A stretch of DNA of 64,000 bases, taken from Sphingomonas metalli (lineage in GTDB: Bacteria > Pseudomonadota > Alphaproteobacteria > Sphingomonadales > Sphingomonadaceae). The notes under the pieces were generated by a model that did no database searches, had not been told where the DNA came from, and was given only the letters and a program-made list of their open reading frames with translations. Below, piece after piece: positions 20,932-29,060 of the stretch. How positions within the stretch are numbered: the stretch's first letter is position 1; each line of letters opens with the position of its first letter. The DNA is taken from contig NZ_BMIH01000003.1 of assembly GCF_014641735.1 (NCBI RefSeq), forward strand, positions 434,001 to 498,000, written 5' to 3'. A program made the translations under genes and the position numbers.

Positions 20932-21152
20932 GGTCTCTCTCGCAGGTGCGAACGGATGGGGGACGCTTTAGGCCCGCGCGGCTGACCCGGCAAGGTTTGC
21001 GGGCTGTGAGAATAACTCGCAATTAGCCGGTGTTATCCAGCGCCTTCAAAGGCGCCTGACGCGCGATGCCCTCCCCTTCGGGATATGGGCACGCGTGCGC
21101 CGCTATACCACTCATCAGCCTCGGTTTTTTCGAGGCGCCGACACGGGCGCGA
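20932..21152. other. nuoA-suhB intergenic region with candidate nuo promoter and hairpins
   Basis: No gene is seen here. On the minus strand TTGCCG (20988-20993) and TAAAGC (20965-20970) are 17 bp apart and could be a weak sigma70-type promoter for nuoA. A perfect 6-bp tetraloop hairpin lies at 21040-21055 and another stem (GCCTCG with CGAGGC, T-rich loop) at 21118-21136; either may end suhB transcription, although neither has a proper T-tract. Confidence 0.4.
21007..21021 (-). promoter_or_regulatory. Fur-box-like site upstream of the nuo operon
   Basis: The 15-bp element reads TGCGAGTTATTCTCA on the minus strand and matches 10 of 12 defined positions of the 7-1-7 Fur consensus TGAnAATnATTnTCA. 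It lies 76 bp upstream of the nuoA start and about 13 bp upstream of a possible -35 hexamer, so it need not act as a simple roadblock. Iron control of an iron-sulfur-rich complex is biologically plausible; binding is inferred from the motif only. Confidence 0.5.
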
Positions 21153-21965
21153 TCAGCGCAGCGCGCCGGCCACCAGCTTGTGCAGCTTGGAGTGGAGCCC
21201 GTCATTGGCCGCCAGGTATTCGGCGCGCTCCAGCGCGCGGTCGGCGCCCCGGTAATCGGTGACGAAGCCGCCCGCCTCCTTGACCAGTAGCACGCCGGCC
21301 GCGGCATCCCACGGCTTCAGCCCCGATTCCCAGAAGCCGTCAAAGCGACCCGCCGCGACCCAGGCCAGATCGAGTGCCGCCGAGCCGAAGCGGCGGATGC
21401 CGGCGACCTGGGGCGCGACCGCACCGAAGATGCGGCTCCACTCGACGAAATCGCCATGGCCGAGGAAGGGGATGCCGGTGGCGATCAGCGCCTCCGACAG
21501 GTCGCGCCGCGACGAGACGCGCAGCCGCCCGTCCTGCAGCCAGGCCCCCCGCCCCTTCTCCGCCCAGAAGCTCTCGTCGGTCATCGGCTGGTAGACGAGG
21601 GCGGTGGTGATCTCGCGCTTGCCCGAGGGCAGCGGCTCCTCGACCGCGATCGAGATGGCGAAGTGCGGAATGCCGTGAAGGAAGTTGCTGGTGCCGTCGA
21701 GCGGATCGATGATGAAACGTGGCTTGCTCGGGTCGCCCGCGACCTCGCCGCCCTCCTCCATCAGAAAGCCCCAGTCCGGCCGGGCCTTGCGCAGCTCCTC
21801 GAACAGCGTCTGCTCGGCGCGCTTGTCGGCGATCGACACGAAGTCCGCAGGCCCCTTGCGGCTGACCTGGAGGTTCTGGACCTCGTTGAAGTCCCGCCGC
21901 AGCCGCGGCCCCGCCTTGCGGGCGGCGCGTTCGATGACGGTGAAGAGACCGGAATGGGAGGGCAT
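21153..21965 (-). CDS. suhB: Inositol monophosphatase family protein (SuhB-like)
   Basis: A 270-residue Mg2+/Li+-dependent phosphatase of the inositol monophosphatase family. Metal-binding motifs are EEGGE, DPLDGTSNFLHGIPHFA and the later KPWDAAAG, in the expected order. SuhB homologues hydrolyse myo-inositol phosphates and in some bacteria also act in rRNA transcription. I choose the ATG at 21965 (MPSHSGLFTVIERAARKAG); one four codons upstream is also possible. It is followed by the nuo promoter region. Confidence 0.93.
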   Translation of the reverse strand: MPSHSGLFTVIERAARKAGPRLRRDFNEVQNLQVSRKGPADFVSIADKRAEQTLFEELRKARPDWGFLMEEGGEVAGDPSKPRFIIDPLDGTSNFLHGIPHFAISIAVEEPLPSGKREITTALVYQPMTDESFWAEKGRGAWLQDGRLRVSSRRDLSEALIATGIPFLGHGDFVEWSRIFGAVAPQVAGIRRFGSAALDLAWVAAGRFDGFWESGLKPWDAAAGVLLVKEAGGFVTDYRGADRALERAEYLAANDGLHSKLHKLVAGALR

Positions 21966-21978
21966 GATGCTTTCCATA

Positions 21979-22107
21979 ACCCCTCTCCTGTGAGGAGAGG
22001 GAGGGGCCCGCCGCCGTCAGGCGGTGGGAGGGTGAGGACGGGACGGGCAACTGCCCTCACCCGACCTCGCTTTGCTCGGCCACCCTCTCCCGGAGGGAGA
22101 GGGTTGA
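21979..22107. repeat. Composite palindromic intergenic repeat between efp and suhB
   Basis: Two perfect 9-bp hairpins bracket the element: CCCTCTCCT/AGGAGAGGG at 21981-22001 and CCCTCTCCC/GGGAGAGGG at 22083-22103. Between them, inverted GGGTGAGG and CCCTCACCC segments let the whole unit fold on itself. This resembles the dispersed MITE-like intergenic palindromes of sphingomonads and other alphaproteobacteria. It lies directly after the efp stop, so it may also act as a terminator or mRNA 3' end. Confidence 0.75.
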
Positions 22108-22110
22108 AGG

Positions 22111-22674
22111 TCAATCTGCGCGGCGGACGTAGGTCTGTTCGTAGACGTCGACGACGATCCGCGTGCCGCTGGCGATATGCGGCGGCACCATCACACGCAC
22201 GCCGTTGTCGAGCACCGCGGGCTTGTAGCTCGAGGAAGCGGTCTGCCCCTTCACCACGGCATCGGCCTCGACGATGGTCGCCTCGATCGTGTCGGGCAGC
22301 TGCACGCTGATCGCCTCCTCGTCGTACAGCTCCATCACCACGTCCATGCCGTCCTGCAGGAAGGCGGCGGCATCGCCGAGAAGATCGCGGGGCAGGGTCA
22401 CCTGGTCATAGGTGTCCTTGTCCATGAAGACGAGGCCGTCGCCCTCGGCGAACAGGAACTGGAAGTCCTTGGTGTCGAGGCGCACGCGCTCCACCGTCTC
22501 GGCCGAACGGAAGCGGACGTTGTTCTTGCGGCCGTCGCGCAGGTTCTTCAGCTCCACCTGCATATAGGCGCCGCCCTTGCCGGGCTGGGTGTGCTGGATC
22601 TTCACGGCGCGCCAGATGCCGCCTTCATACTCGATGATGTTGCCGGGACGGATGTCCACGCCGCTGATCTTCAT
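22111..22674 (-). CDS. efp: Elongation factor P
   Basis: A 187-residue translation factor that relieves ribosome stalling at polyproline stretches. It has the N-terminal KOW-like domain with the tip loop [10 protein letters not shown] (Lys33, the position that EpmA lysylates in enterobacteria), then two OB domains ending YVRRAD. ATG 22674 ([12 protein letters not shown]) gives the normal length; the frame is open further upstream but has no conserved sequence. Confidence 0.97.
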   Translation of the reverse strand: MKISGVDIRPGNIIEYEGGIWRAVKIQHTQPGKGGAYMQVELKNLRDGRKNNVRFRSAETVERVRLDTKDFQFLFAEGDGLVFMDKDTYDQVTLPRDLLGDAAAFLQDGMDVVMELYDEEAISVQLPDTIEATIVEADAVVKGQTASSSYKPAVLDNGVRVMVPPHIASGTRIVVDVYEQTYVRRAD

Positions 22675-22733
22675 GGGATAACCCTGTAGGAAAGAGCCGT
22701 GGAGCCGCAGCGCGGCTCCGATGCGGAGGCGAT

Positions 22734-23330
22734 CTAGCGGCGCGGCGCGCTTCCGGCAAGCAGCGGGTAGGGATTGACCGGCCGGCCGCCCTCCCACCCG
22801 TCGTCGTCCGCCATGCGCGACAGGCCGAAATGGAGATGGTAATTTCCGGCTCCCGCATTGCCGCTGTCGCCGACCCGGCCGATCGTCTCCCCCGCCCTCA
22901 CCTGCTGGCCTTCGTGGAGGCCGGGCGCATAGCCGGCGAGATGGGCGTAATAATAGCTCCAGCGGCCGTCGGGCGAGCGGACATAGATGGTGGTGCCGCC
23001 CGCATGGCTCTCGAAGAGCTTCTCGACCCGGCCTGATGCCGCCGCGACAACGGGGGTACCGCCGGCCGCCATGATGTCGATGCCATGGTGGCTGCGCGCG
23101 CCGCCGTCGCGCGGATCGCCGTAATTGTCGGCCACCGCTGTCCGTGCGACGCCGGCGACCGGGACGGCCAGCATGCCGGTCGGTGGAGGCGCGCTCTCCG
23201 CCGATCGCGACGCGAGCAGCGTGCTGCGAAGCCGCGGCGTCCCGTGGCCGCCACCGAAACTCGTCATCATCGCGAAGACAGTGCCGACCGCAAGGATCAG
23301 GCCCAGCACCACCCAGCCGACCCGGCTCAT
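22734..23330 (-). CDS. M23 family metallopeptidase
   Basis: A 198-residue membrane-anchored LytM/M23 peptidase, probably cleaving or regulating cleavage of peptidoglycan cross-links in the periplasm. One N-terminal hydrophobic helix (residues 5-22) is followed by the domain with zinc ligands in HHGIDIMA and the later NYHLHFGL. The domain appears intact, so it may be active rather than an EnvC-type activator. It lies 4 bp downstream of the L,D-transpeptidase gene, and the two likely share a transcript. Confidence 0.93.
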   Translation of the reverse strand: MSRVGWVVLGLILAVGTVFAMMTSFGGGHGTPRLRSTLLASRSAESAPPPTGMLAVPVAGVARTAVADNYGDPRDGGARSHHGIDIMAAGGTPVVAAASGRVEKLFESHAGGTTIYVRSPDGRWSYYYAHLAGYAPGLHEGQQVRAGETIGRVGDSGNAGAGNYHLHFGLSRMADDDGWEGGRPVNPYPLLAGSAPRR

Positions 23331-23334
23331 CGCG

Positions 23335-24399
23335 TCACGCTTGGAAGATGACCGGCGTACCCGGCTTGACCATCATCGCCAGCCGCGCGGCGTTCCAATT
23401 GGCCAGCCGGACGCAGCCGTGGCTCTCGGTCCGGCCGATCAGCGCCGGCTCGGGCGTACCGTGGATCCCGTAGTGCGGCTTGGAGATGTCGATCCACACC
23501 ACGCCGACCGGTCCGTTCGGCCCGGGCGGCAGCATCGCCTTGTCCGCATCCTTCTTCGCATCCCAGAACAGGTCGGGATTGAAGTGGAATTTGGGATTAT
23601 AGTCGCTGCCGTTCACCTTCCACGTGCCGAGTGGCAGCGGGTCGTGCTCCGACCCGGTCGTGACCTGGAACTGCGCCACGAGCCTGCCGCCCTCGTCATA
23701 GGCGCGCAGCACCTTGTCGGATTTGTCGACGACGATCTTCGCCGCCTGAGGCTGGACGGCATCCACGTTCAGCATGTTGAGCGTGGCGCGCCAGCCCTCC
23801 TCCAGCTTGGGATCATAGGAGCGGCTCGTCGGCAATACGTTCGGGAACTCGACCTTGGTGCCGGGCCGCAGATAGGTTTGCGGGCTGTTGAGGGCGACGA
23901 GCACCTGCGGCGTGGTATGGAACATCTCCGCCAACTTCTCGAGCGGGCTGCGATAGAAGAGGCCGGGGAGCCTAGCCTGCTGATCCTCGTCCTTGGGAAT
24001 CGGATTGACATAGGGTCCGGCGAGCACGCGTTCGTTGAGCGTCAGGACCTTCGTCCCCTCGGTTCCCCAATAGGGCCGCAGCGCCTGCATCGTCGCCGCG
24101 TCGGGCTCGCCGGTGACCGGCAGGTCGCGCGCCGTCTGGAAGCCCTTGATCGCCGCGGTCAGCGACATGCCGCGACGCCCGTCGATCACGCCCGGCGAGA
24201 AGCCCAGGCGATCGAGCACGACCTGCAGCTTGATCAGGTTGCGATCGATCTGCGGCTGCGAGGGTGCCGGCGTCTGGGCGCTGCCGGCAACGGCGACTCC
24301 GGCGGCGGCGAAAGCAAGAAGGCGGAGCATGGCATCCCTCATCCGAACTGTTACGCTGTCGGATCGAACGAACGGCTTCCGGCTTTTCTCCCTTGCCAT
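23335..24399 (-). CDS. L,D-transpeptidase (YkuD domain) with peptidoglycan-binding domain
   Basis: Domain order is signal region, a PG-binding-1-like domain (LQVVLDRLGFSPGVIDGRRG), a linker, and a YkuD catalytic domain with HGTPEP and SHGCVRL (catalytic Cys). It should form 3-3 cross-links or attach proteins to peptidoglycan in the periplasm. The ATG at 24399 overlaps the thiE stop (TGATG) and has GGAG five bases upstream, but it gives an unusually long basic stretch before the hydrophobic core; ATGs at 24342 or 24330 would give a more normal signal peptide. Length is 354 residues from 24399. Confidence 0.92.
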   Translation of the reverse strand: MAREKSRKPFVRSDSVTVRMRDAMLRLLAFAAAGVAVAGSAQTPAPSQPQIDRNLIKLQVVLDRLGFSPGVIDGRRGMSLTAAIKGFQTARDLPVTGEPDAATMQALRPYWGTEGTKVLTLNERVLAGPYVNPIPKDEDQQARLPGLFYRSPLEKLAEMFHTTPQVLVALNSPQTYLRPGTKVEFPNVLPTSRSYDPKLEEGWRATLNMLNVDAVQPQAAKIVVDKSDKVLRAYDEGGRLVAQFQVTTGSEHDPLPLGTWKVNGSDYNPKFHFNPDLFWDAKKDADKAMLPPGPNGPVGVVWIDISKPHYGIHGTPEPALIGRTESHGCVRLANWNAARLAMMVKPGTPVIFQA

Positions 24400-25085
24400 C
24401 AGCGCTCCAGCAGCGCGGCAAACGCCTCGACGGCCGCCGCCTCGTCACCGTTCCAGACCGCGCCCGACACGGCGAGAAAGTCCGCGCCCGCCTCCACCAG
24501 CGGCCGCGCATTGGCGGGGGTGATGCCGCCGATGGCGACGCAGGGCAGCTCGAACAGGGCGGACCACCAGGACAGGATCACCGGCTCGGGATGGTGCCGC
24601 ACTTCCTTGGTCGTCGTCGGGTAGAAACTGCCGAAGGCGACATAATCGGCACCCGCCTCGCCCGCGTCCATCGCGAGGTGGCGGCTGTCGTGGCAGGTGA
24701 CGCCGATCTGTACCGACGGACCGAGCAGCGAGCGCGCCTCGCGCGGGTCGCCATCCTCCTGGCCGAGATGGACGCCGTCCGCACCGATCCGCTTGGCGAG
24801 CGAAACCGAATCATTGACGATGAAGGCGACCTCGCGATCGGCGCAGAGCCGCTGGAGCGGCTCGGCAAGCCGCGCCGCCTCATGCTTGTCAACCTGCTTG
24901 ACCCGGAACTGGAACGCCGCGACCGGCCCGGCGTCGAGCGCGCGGGCCAGCCGCTCCGGGAAAGTCCCGCCGACGTCGAGCGGCGAGATTAGATAGAGCT
25001 GGCAGGGCGGCCGGCGCACGTCGCGCTCGAAGGCGGCGGCGAAATCAGGGTCGAGGGGGCCGAGCGGGTCGATGTCGTCGATCAT
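24399..25085 (-). CDS. thiE: Thiamine phosphate synthase
   Basis: A 228-residue TIM-barrel enzyme that joins the thiazole and pyrimidine phosphates into thiamine monophosphate. Motifs in order are VNDS, GVHLGQED, the region ending VAFGSFYPTTTK (pyrophosphate binding), IGGITPANARP and LAVSGAVW. About 25 acidic residues precede the core. It is separate from other thi genes and I see no TPP riboswitch upstream. Its stop overlaps the L,D-transpeptidase start. Confidence 0.94.
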   Translation of the reverse strand: MIDDIDPLGPLDPDFAAAFERDVRRPPCQLYLISPLDVGGTFPERLARALDAGPVAAFQFRVKQVDKHEAARLAEPLQRLCADREVAFIVNDSVSLAKRIGADGVHLGQEDGDPREARSLLGPSVQIGVTCHDSRHLAMDAGEAGADYVAFGSFYPTTTKEVRHHPEPVILSWWSALFELPCVAIGGITPANARPLVEAGADFLAVSGAVWNGDEAAAVEAFAALLER

Positions 25086-25098
25086 CGCCTTCCCCTAA

Positions 25099-25134
25099 CC
25101 GCTGCGGCCGGCCTTGCACAACCGGCCGCAGCGG
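25099..25134 (-). terminator. Perfect 13-bp hairpin between fructose-bisphosphate aldolase and thiE
   Basis: The arms CCGCTGCGGCCGG (25099-25111) and CCGGCCGCAGCGG (25122-25134) are perfectly complementary around a 10-nt loop, 6 bp after the aldolase stop. No T-tract follows, so it may be a weak intrinsic terminator, an mRNA stabiliser or a processing point rather than a classical terminator. Confidence 0.55.
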
Positions 25135-25140
25135 CGCCGG

Positions 25141-26049
25141 TCAGGCCTCGCCCTTGTAGATCGCGACGATCCTGTCGAGCATCGCGAGCGCCTCGTCGCG
25201 CGGGCGCTGGAAGGTGTTGCGACCGATGATCGAGCCGTTGCCGCCGCCCGCCAGAATGTCGCGCGCGTCCTGATAGACCGCGTCCGACCCCTTGGTGGCG
25301 CCGCCCGAGAAGACGACGATGCGGCGGCCGGCGAAGCTCGCCTGGACGACGTGCTTGACCCGATCGGCCTGTGCCGACCAGTCGGTGCCCTCATAGGCCT
25401 TTTGCGCGTCCTTCTGCTCGACATGCGCCGTCGGCAGCTTCACCTTGATGATGTGCGCGCCGAGCAGCGCCGCCATGTGCGCGGCATAGGCGCCGACATC
25501 GAGCGCCAGCTCGCCGTCCTTGGACAGGTTGCCGCCGCGCGGGTAGCTCCAGATCACCGTGGCGAGACCGGCCGCCGCCGCTTCCTCGCGCAGCGCGCGG
25601 ATCTGCTCCATCGCGTCGAAGATGCCGTCCGAACCGGGATAGATGGTGAAGCCGATCGCGGCGCAGCCGAGGCGCAGCGCATCCTCGACACTGCCCGTCT
25701 GCGCCTGCGCGATCGAGGTGGCCCAGCTGTTCGAACTGTTCACCTTGAGGATCGTCGGGATCTGCCCGGCGAAGCTGTCGGCCCCCGCCTCCAGCATCCC
25801 CAGCGGCGCGGCATAGGCGGACAGGCCGGCATCGATCGCGAGCTGATAGTGGTAATGGGGGTCGTAGGCCGGCGGGTTGATCGCGAAGCTGCGCGCCGGG
25901 CCGTGCTCGAATCCCTGGTCGACCGGCAGGATCACGAGCTTGCCGGTGCCGCCCAGGCGACCCTGCATCAGGATGCGGGCGAGATTCGCCTTCACCGCCG
26001 GGCTGGTGCCTTCATATTTGTCGAGGATCGCCTTCACGGTCGGGGTCAT
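25141..26049 (-). CDS. fbaB: Class I fructose-bisphosphate aldolase (DhnA/FbaB type)
   Basis: A 302-residue TIM-barrel aldolase of the DhnA type that cleaves fructose 1,6-bisphosphate to triose phosphates. Landmarks are LPVDQGFEHGP near the N-terminus, IYPGSDG, the Schiff-base lysine region GAHIIKVKLPTA and the phosphate-binding FSGGATKG and GSIIGRNTFQRP. It is in the same neighbourhood as gap and pgk but on a separate transcript, 91 bp before... thiE lies downstream on the same strand. Confidence 0.95.
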   Translation of the reverse strand: MTPTVKAILDKYEGTSPAVKANLARILMQGRLGGTGKLVILPVDQGFEHGPARSFAINPPAYDPHYHYQLAIDAGLSAYAAPLGMLEAGADSFAGQIPTILKVNSSNSWATSIAQAQTGSVEDALRLGCAAIGFTIYPGSDGIFDAMEQIRALREEAAAAGLATVIWSYPRGGNLSKDGELALDVGAYAAHMAALLGAHIIKVKLPTAHVEQKDAQKAYEGTDWSAQADRVKHVVQASFAGRRIVVFSGGATKGSDAVYQDARDILAGGGNGSIIGRNTFQRPRDEALAMLDRIVAIYKGEA

Positions 26050-26074
26050 GATCGTCTCCAGAGAAAGATTCGGG

Positions 26075-26404
26075 TCAAAGGGCCAGCCAGCGGCGCAGCG
26101 CCTGATCGACCTGCTCCATGCGGGTTGCAGAGGCGTGACCGATCACGTCGATGATGCGCTCGCGGCGGACCGACGTGATGCGGTCGACCTGCACCTCGCA
26201 CTCGACCGGCAGGCCGGTATGCTCCTGCGGCGAGATGGCGACGCGGAACAGCGCCTCTCCGCCCACCACGGTGGTCAGGGGGCAGAGCGTGATCGTGCCA
26301 TGAGCGGCGTTGAAAAGGTCGGCCTGGACGACGACCGCCGGCCGCGGCGCGCCGGTGCCGTCGGGCGAGGTGACGAGCACGATCGCGCCCTGCGCTATTT
26401 CCAC
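26075..26404 (-). CDS. MazF/PemK-family endoribonuclease toxin
   Basis: A 109-residue SH3-like MazF/PemK toxin expected to cleave mRNA. Family patterns are GAIVLVTSP, RPAVVVQADLFN, ITLCPLTT and the conserved basic strand CEVQVDRITSVRRERI. The start is GTG at 26404, overlapping the antitoxin stop by 10 bp. It precedes the aldolase gene by 25 bp on the same strand and may read through into it. Confidence 0.9.
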   Translation of the reverse strand: MEIAQGAIVLVTSPDGTGAPRPAVVVQADLFNAAHGTITLCPLTTVVGGEALFRVAISPQEHTGLPVECEVQVDRITSVRRERIIDVIGHASATRMEQVDQALRRWLAL

Positions 26405-26631
26405 GCCGCGTCCTCCCGCTCGATGGTCTCCCAGAAAGCATAGTCCGCAGCGACCTCGCGTCGCGAGGCGCGGACCGACTGGCGGCGAGCCTCGCGCCGA
26501 TAGGCTTCGTCGTAGAGGTCGACATAGCGGCGCACCGCCTCGCGCGCGATGTCGCTCTTGCTCCGGCCCTGGGTGCGCGCGACCGCCGCCAGCCGCTCCT
26601 CCAGTTCCGAATCGAGCCTGACGCCGAGCAA
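26395..26631 (-). CDS. Ribbon-helix-helix antitoxin of the MazF-like toxin
   Basis: A 78-residue protein beginning LGVRLDSELEERLAAVA, then GRSKSDIAREAVRRYVDL, a typical ribbon-helix-helix DNA-binding fold; the C-terminal half is charged and likely wraps the toxin. The start is TTG at 26631 with GGAGG five bases upstream. Order (antitoxin first) and the 10-bp overlap with the toxin are canonical for type II modules. Confidence 0.9.
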   Translation of the reverse strand: MLGVRLDSELEERLAAVARTQGRSKSDIAREAVRRYVDLYDEAYRREARRQSVRASRREVAADYAFWETIEREDAAWK

Positions 26632-26641
26632 ACCAACCTCC

Positions 26642-26657
26642 GTTAAACGTGTTAAAC
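26642..26657 (-). promoter_or_regulatory. Direct repeat, probable operator of the toxin-antitoxin operon
   Basis: GTTAAAC occurs twice, at 26642-26648 and 26651-26657, separated by two bases and ending about 10 bp from the antitoxin start codon. Short tandem sites of this size and place are typical binding sites for ribbon-helix-helix antitoxins that repress their own operon. Confidence 0.5.
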
Positions 26658-26825
26658 AAAGTAGCAGCAGTGTTCGGCCAACTCAAGAGGCGGATCGCTT
26701 CGCCTGTCCATTTGCGGGGCATCGCCGGGACTTGCCGGCTGAGTGTCGGATCCGCGTCGCGGCTCCGCGGGCATCGGCTTGACCATGGCCGCGGCGAGGC
26801 GCAGCCTTGCTATCGGGGGACGATA

Positions 26826-27317
26826 ATGATGCGCAGACTGGGACGGGGAATGGCAGTGGCGATGATGTTCGCCGCGCCGGTGCACAGCGGCAGCCTGAAG
26901 CTCGACAAGCCCGCGCCCGATGCGGAGCTGACGCTGATCGAGGGCGAGAAGGTTCGCCTGGCCGATTTGAAGGGCCAGGTCGTGATCCTGAACTTCTGGG
27001 CGACCTGGTGCGTGCCCTGCCGCAAGGAGCTGCCCCTGCTCGACGGCATCTACCGCCGGCTTCAGCCGCACGGCCTGCGTGTTTTCGCGATCACTACCGA
27101 GGATTCGGTGCCGGCCAGCAAGCTCAAGCCGCTGTTCCAGGCGATGGCCATACCGTCCGTGCGGCGGGTCAAGGGTTTCTCGACGATGGTGGAGGCCGTG
27201 CCCACCAACTACGTCATCGACCGCAGGGGTGTCGTGCGCCACACCAAGGCGGGCGCCTTCGACATCGACGATATCAACCGGATCATCATCCCGCTCCTCA
27301 ACGAGGATGCGGGATGA
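26826..27317 (+). CDS. TlpA-like periplasmic thiol-disulfide oxidoreductase
   Basis: A 163-residue thioredoxin-fold protein with an N-terminal signal or anchor sequence (about residues 1-22), the redox motif FWATWCVPCRKELPLL and the cis-proline region AVPTNYVIDRRG. Such proteins reduce disulfides in the periplasm, for example in cytochrome c or oxidase assembly. I choose the ATG at 26826, with GGGGA five bases upstream; upstream in-frame starts would add non-conserved sequence. It is convergent with pgk, 15 bp apart. Confidence 0.9.
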   Translation: MMRRLGRGMAVAMMFAAPVHSGSLKLDKPAPDAELTLIEGEKVRLADLKGQVVILNFWATWCVPCRKELPLLDGIYRRLQPHGLRVFAITTEDSVPASKLKPLFQAMAIPSVRRVKGFSTMVEAVPTNYVIDRRGVVRHTKAGAFDIDDINRIIIPLLNEDAG

Positions 27318-27332
27318 CGACCGGCTGGCGGA

Positions 27333-28520
27333 TCAGCGGGCCAGCGCGGCGACCCCGGGCAGTTCGCGCCCTTCCATCCACTCGAGAAACGCGCCGCCGG
27401 CGGTCGAGACGAAGGTGAAGTCGCCCGCCACGCCCGCATGATTGAGCGCCGCGACCGTATCGCCGCCGCCCGCGACCGACACGAGGCTGCCGTCCTTGGT
27501 CAGCGCCGCCGCGATGCGGGCGAGCGCGACCGTCGCGGTGTCGAAGGGCGTCATCTCGAACGCGCCGAGCGGACCGTTCCACACCAGCGTGCGGCAGTTC
27601 TTCAGCGCATCGCCCAGCGACTCGACCGCGGCGGGACCGACATCGAGGATCATCTCGTCGGCCGCGACTTCATGGACATTGACGGTGCGGGTGGGCGGAT
27701 CAGCCCGGAACTCCTTCGCGACGACCACGTCATAGGGAAGATGCACGGTGCAGCCCGCCGCATCGGCCGCGTCGAGGATCGCCTCTGCCGTCCCCTTCAG
27801 GTCGTGCTCGCACAGTGACTTGCCGACATCGACCCCGCGCGCGGCAAGGAAGGTGTTGGCCATGCCGCCGCCGATGATCAGGTGATCGACCTTCGCCACC
27901 AAATGCTGGAGAACGTCGAGCTTGGTCGAGACCTTCGCCCCGCCGACCACCGCCGCGACCGGATGCTCCGGATTTCCGAGTGCCTTTTCCAGCGCGCCGA
28001 GTTCCGCCTCCATAGCGCGGCCGGCAAAGGCGGGCAGCGCATGTGCCAGCCCTTCGGTCGAGGCATGGGCGCGGTGCGCGGCGGAGAAGGCGTCGTTGAC
28101 ATAGAGGTCGCCCAGCGCGGCGAAGCGCTCCACCACCTCGGGCGCATTCTTCTCCTCGCCGCCGAAGAAGCGGGTATTCTCCAGCACGGCGATGTCGCCG
28201 GGCTGCAAGGTGGCGATCGCCGCCTCCGCGCCTTCCCAGTCGATGTAGCGCACCGGCCGGCCGAGCACATGCTCATAGGGCTTGGTCACCATCGCCAGCG
28301 ACATGTCGGGATGGGGCTGCCCCTTGGGACGGCCGTAATGGGCGAGGACCAGCACGATCGCGCCCCGGTCGGCCAGCTCGCCGACGGTCGGCACGGTGGC
28401 GCGCAGGCGCGTGTCGTCGGTCACCGCGCCGTCCTGCATCGGCACGTTCAGGTCCTCGCGGACCAGCACGCGCTTGCCGTGGATGTCGCCCATGTCGTCC
28501 AGCGTCTTGTAAGCGGTCAT
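27333..28520 (-). CDS. pgk: Phosphoglycerate kinase
   Basis: A 395-residue glycolytic kinase that makes ATP from 1,3-bisphosphoglycerate. Motifs include [12 protein letters not shown] near the N-terminus, [21 protein letters not shown] and the nucleotide-binding [12 protein letters not shown] near the C-terminus. The ATG at 28520 overlaps the stop of the MOSC gene as ATGA, so its translation is probably coupled to that gene. Confidence 0.97.
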   Translation of the reverse strand: MTAYKTLDDMGDIHGKRVLVREDLNVPMQDGAVTDDTRLRATVPTVGELADRGAIVLVLAHYGRPKGQPHPDMSLAMVTKPYEHVLGRPVRYIDWEGAEAAIATLQPGDIAVLENTRFFGGEEKNAPEVVERFAALGDLYVNDAFSAAHRAHASTEGLAHALPAFAGRAMEAELGALEKALGNPEHPVAAVVGGAKVSTKLDVLQHLVAKVDHLIIGGGMANTFLAARGVDVGKSLCEHDLKGTAEAILDAADAAGCTVHLPYDVVVAKEFRADPPTRTVNVHEVAADEMILDVGPAAVESLGDALKNCRTLVWNGPLGAFEMTPFDTATVALARIAAALTKDGSLVSVAGGGDTVAALNHAGVAGDFTFVSTAGGAFLEWMEGRELPGVAALAR

Positions 28521-29044
28521 GCTCGATCCTCGATGATGATGGGGTCGCCGACGGCGATGGTGCCGCCCTGCAGAACGCGCGCGCATGCACCGCCGCGCCA
28601 ATCGGGTGTCAGCGCCGCGCGCAGGCCGGGGGCGAGCGCCTCCATGCGTTCGCAGGGATTGCACTCGCGGGTCACCTCGATCAGCACCGTCGCACCGATC
28701 CGCAGGCGCACACCGTCCGCCTGGGGCAGGTCGAGCCCCTCGACCAGCAGGTTGGCGCGCCGCTCCTGCCAGGCGATGTTGCGCCCGACCTCGGCCATCG
28801 CGGCCTCCCAGTCGATCCGCTCGATCAACGTCACCTGACGGCGACCGCGGCCGCCGGGCTTCACGGCGCCGCGGAAATCGCCCTGTATTCCCCCGTCGAC
28901 CGACACCGTCACCGTCTCGACGGTCTCCATGGGACCCTTGGGGATGCCGTGGCGGGCGATACCCGCCAGCGTACCGGCTGCACGCGACGGCGCTGCAACG
29001 GAACGGGAGTCCCGCGGGCGATCGCCTTCGGTCGATCCCGTCAC
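28517..29044 (-). CDS. MOSC domain-containing protein
   Basis: A 175-residue protein built almost entirely of a MOSC domain, the sulfur-carrier fold found at the end of molybdenum cofactor sulfurases and in YiiM-type molybdoenzymes. Visible features are [24 protein letters not shown], the presumed functional cysteines in [10 protein letters not shown] and the terminal [10 protein letters not shown]. The start is uncertain; GTG 29044 is 16 bp after the gap stop. It sits between gap and pgk, an unusual companion for glycolytic genes. The substrate is unknown. Confidence 0.88.
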   Translation of the reverse strand: MTGSTEGDRPRDSRSVAAPSRAAGTLAGIARHGIPKGPMETVETVTVSVDGGIQGDFRGAVKPGGRGRRQVTLIERIDWEAAMAEVGRNIAWQERRANLLVEGLDLPQADGVRLRIGATVLIEVTRECNPCERMEALAPGLRAALTPDWRGGACARVLQGGTIAVGDPIIIEDRA

Positions 29045-29060
29045 CGTGCCGCTCGCCGCC

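Noticed and set aside
25086..25140. TPP riboswitch upstream of thiE
   Set aside because: The stretch is 55 bp and is filled by a simple 13-bp hairpin; no TPP-riboswitch core elements are seen.
26642..26657. Possible CtrA site (two TTAA) near the toxin-antitoxin start
   Set aside because: The TTAA motifs are 5 bp apart rather than 7 and lack the CtrA TTAACC form; a tandem antitoxin operator fits better.
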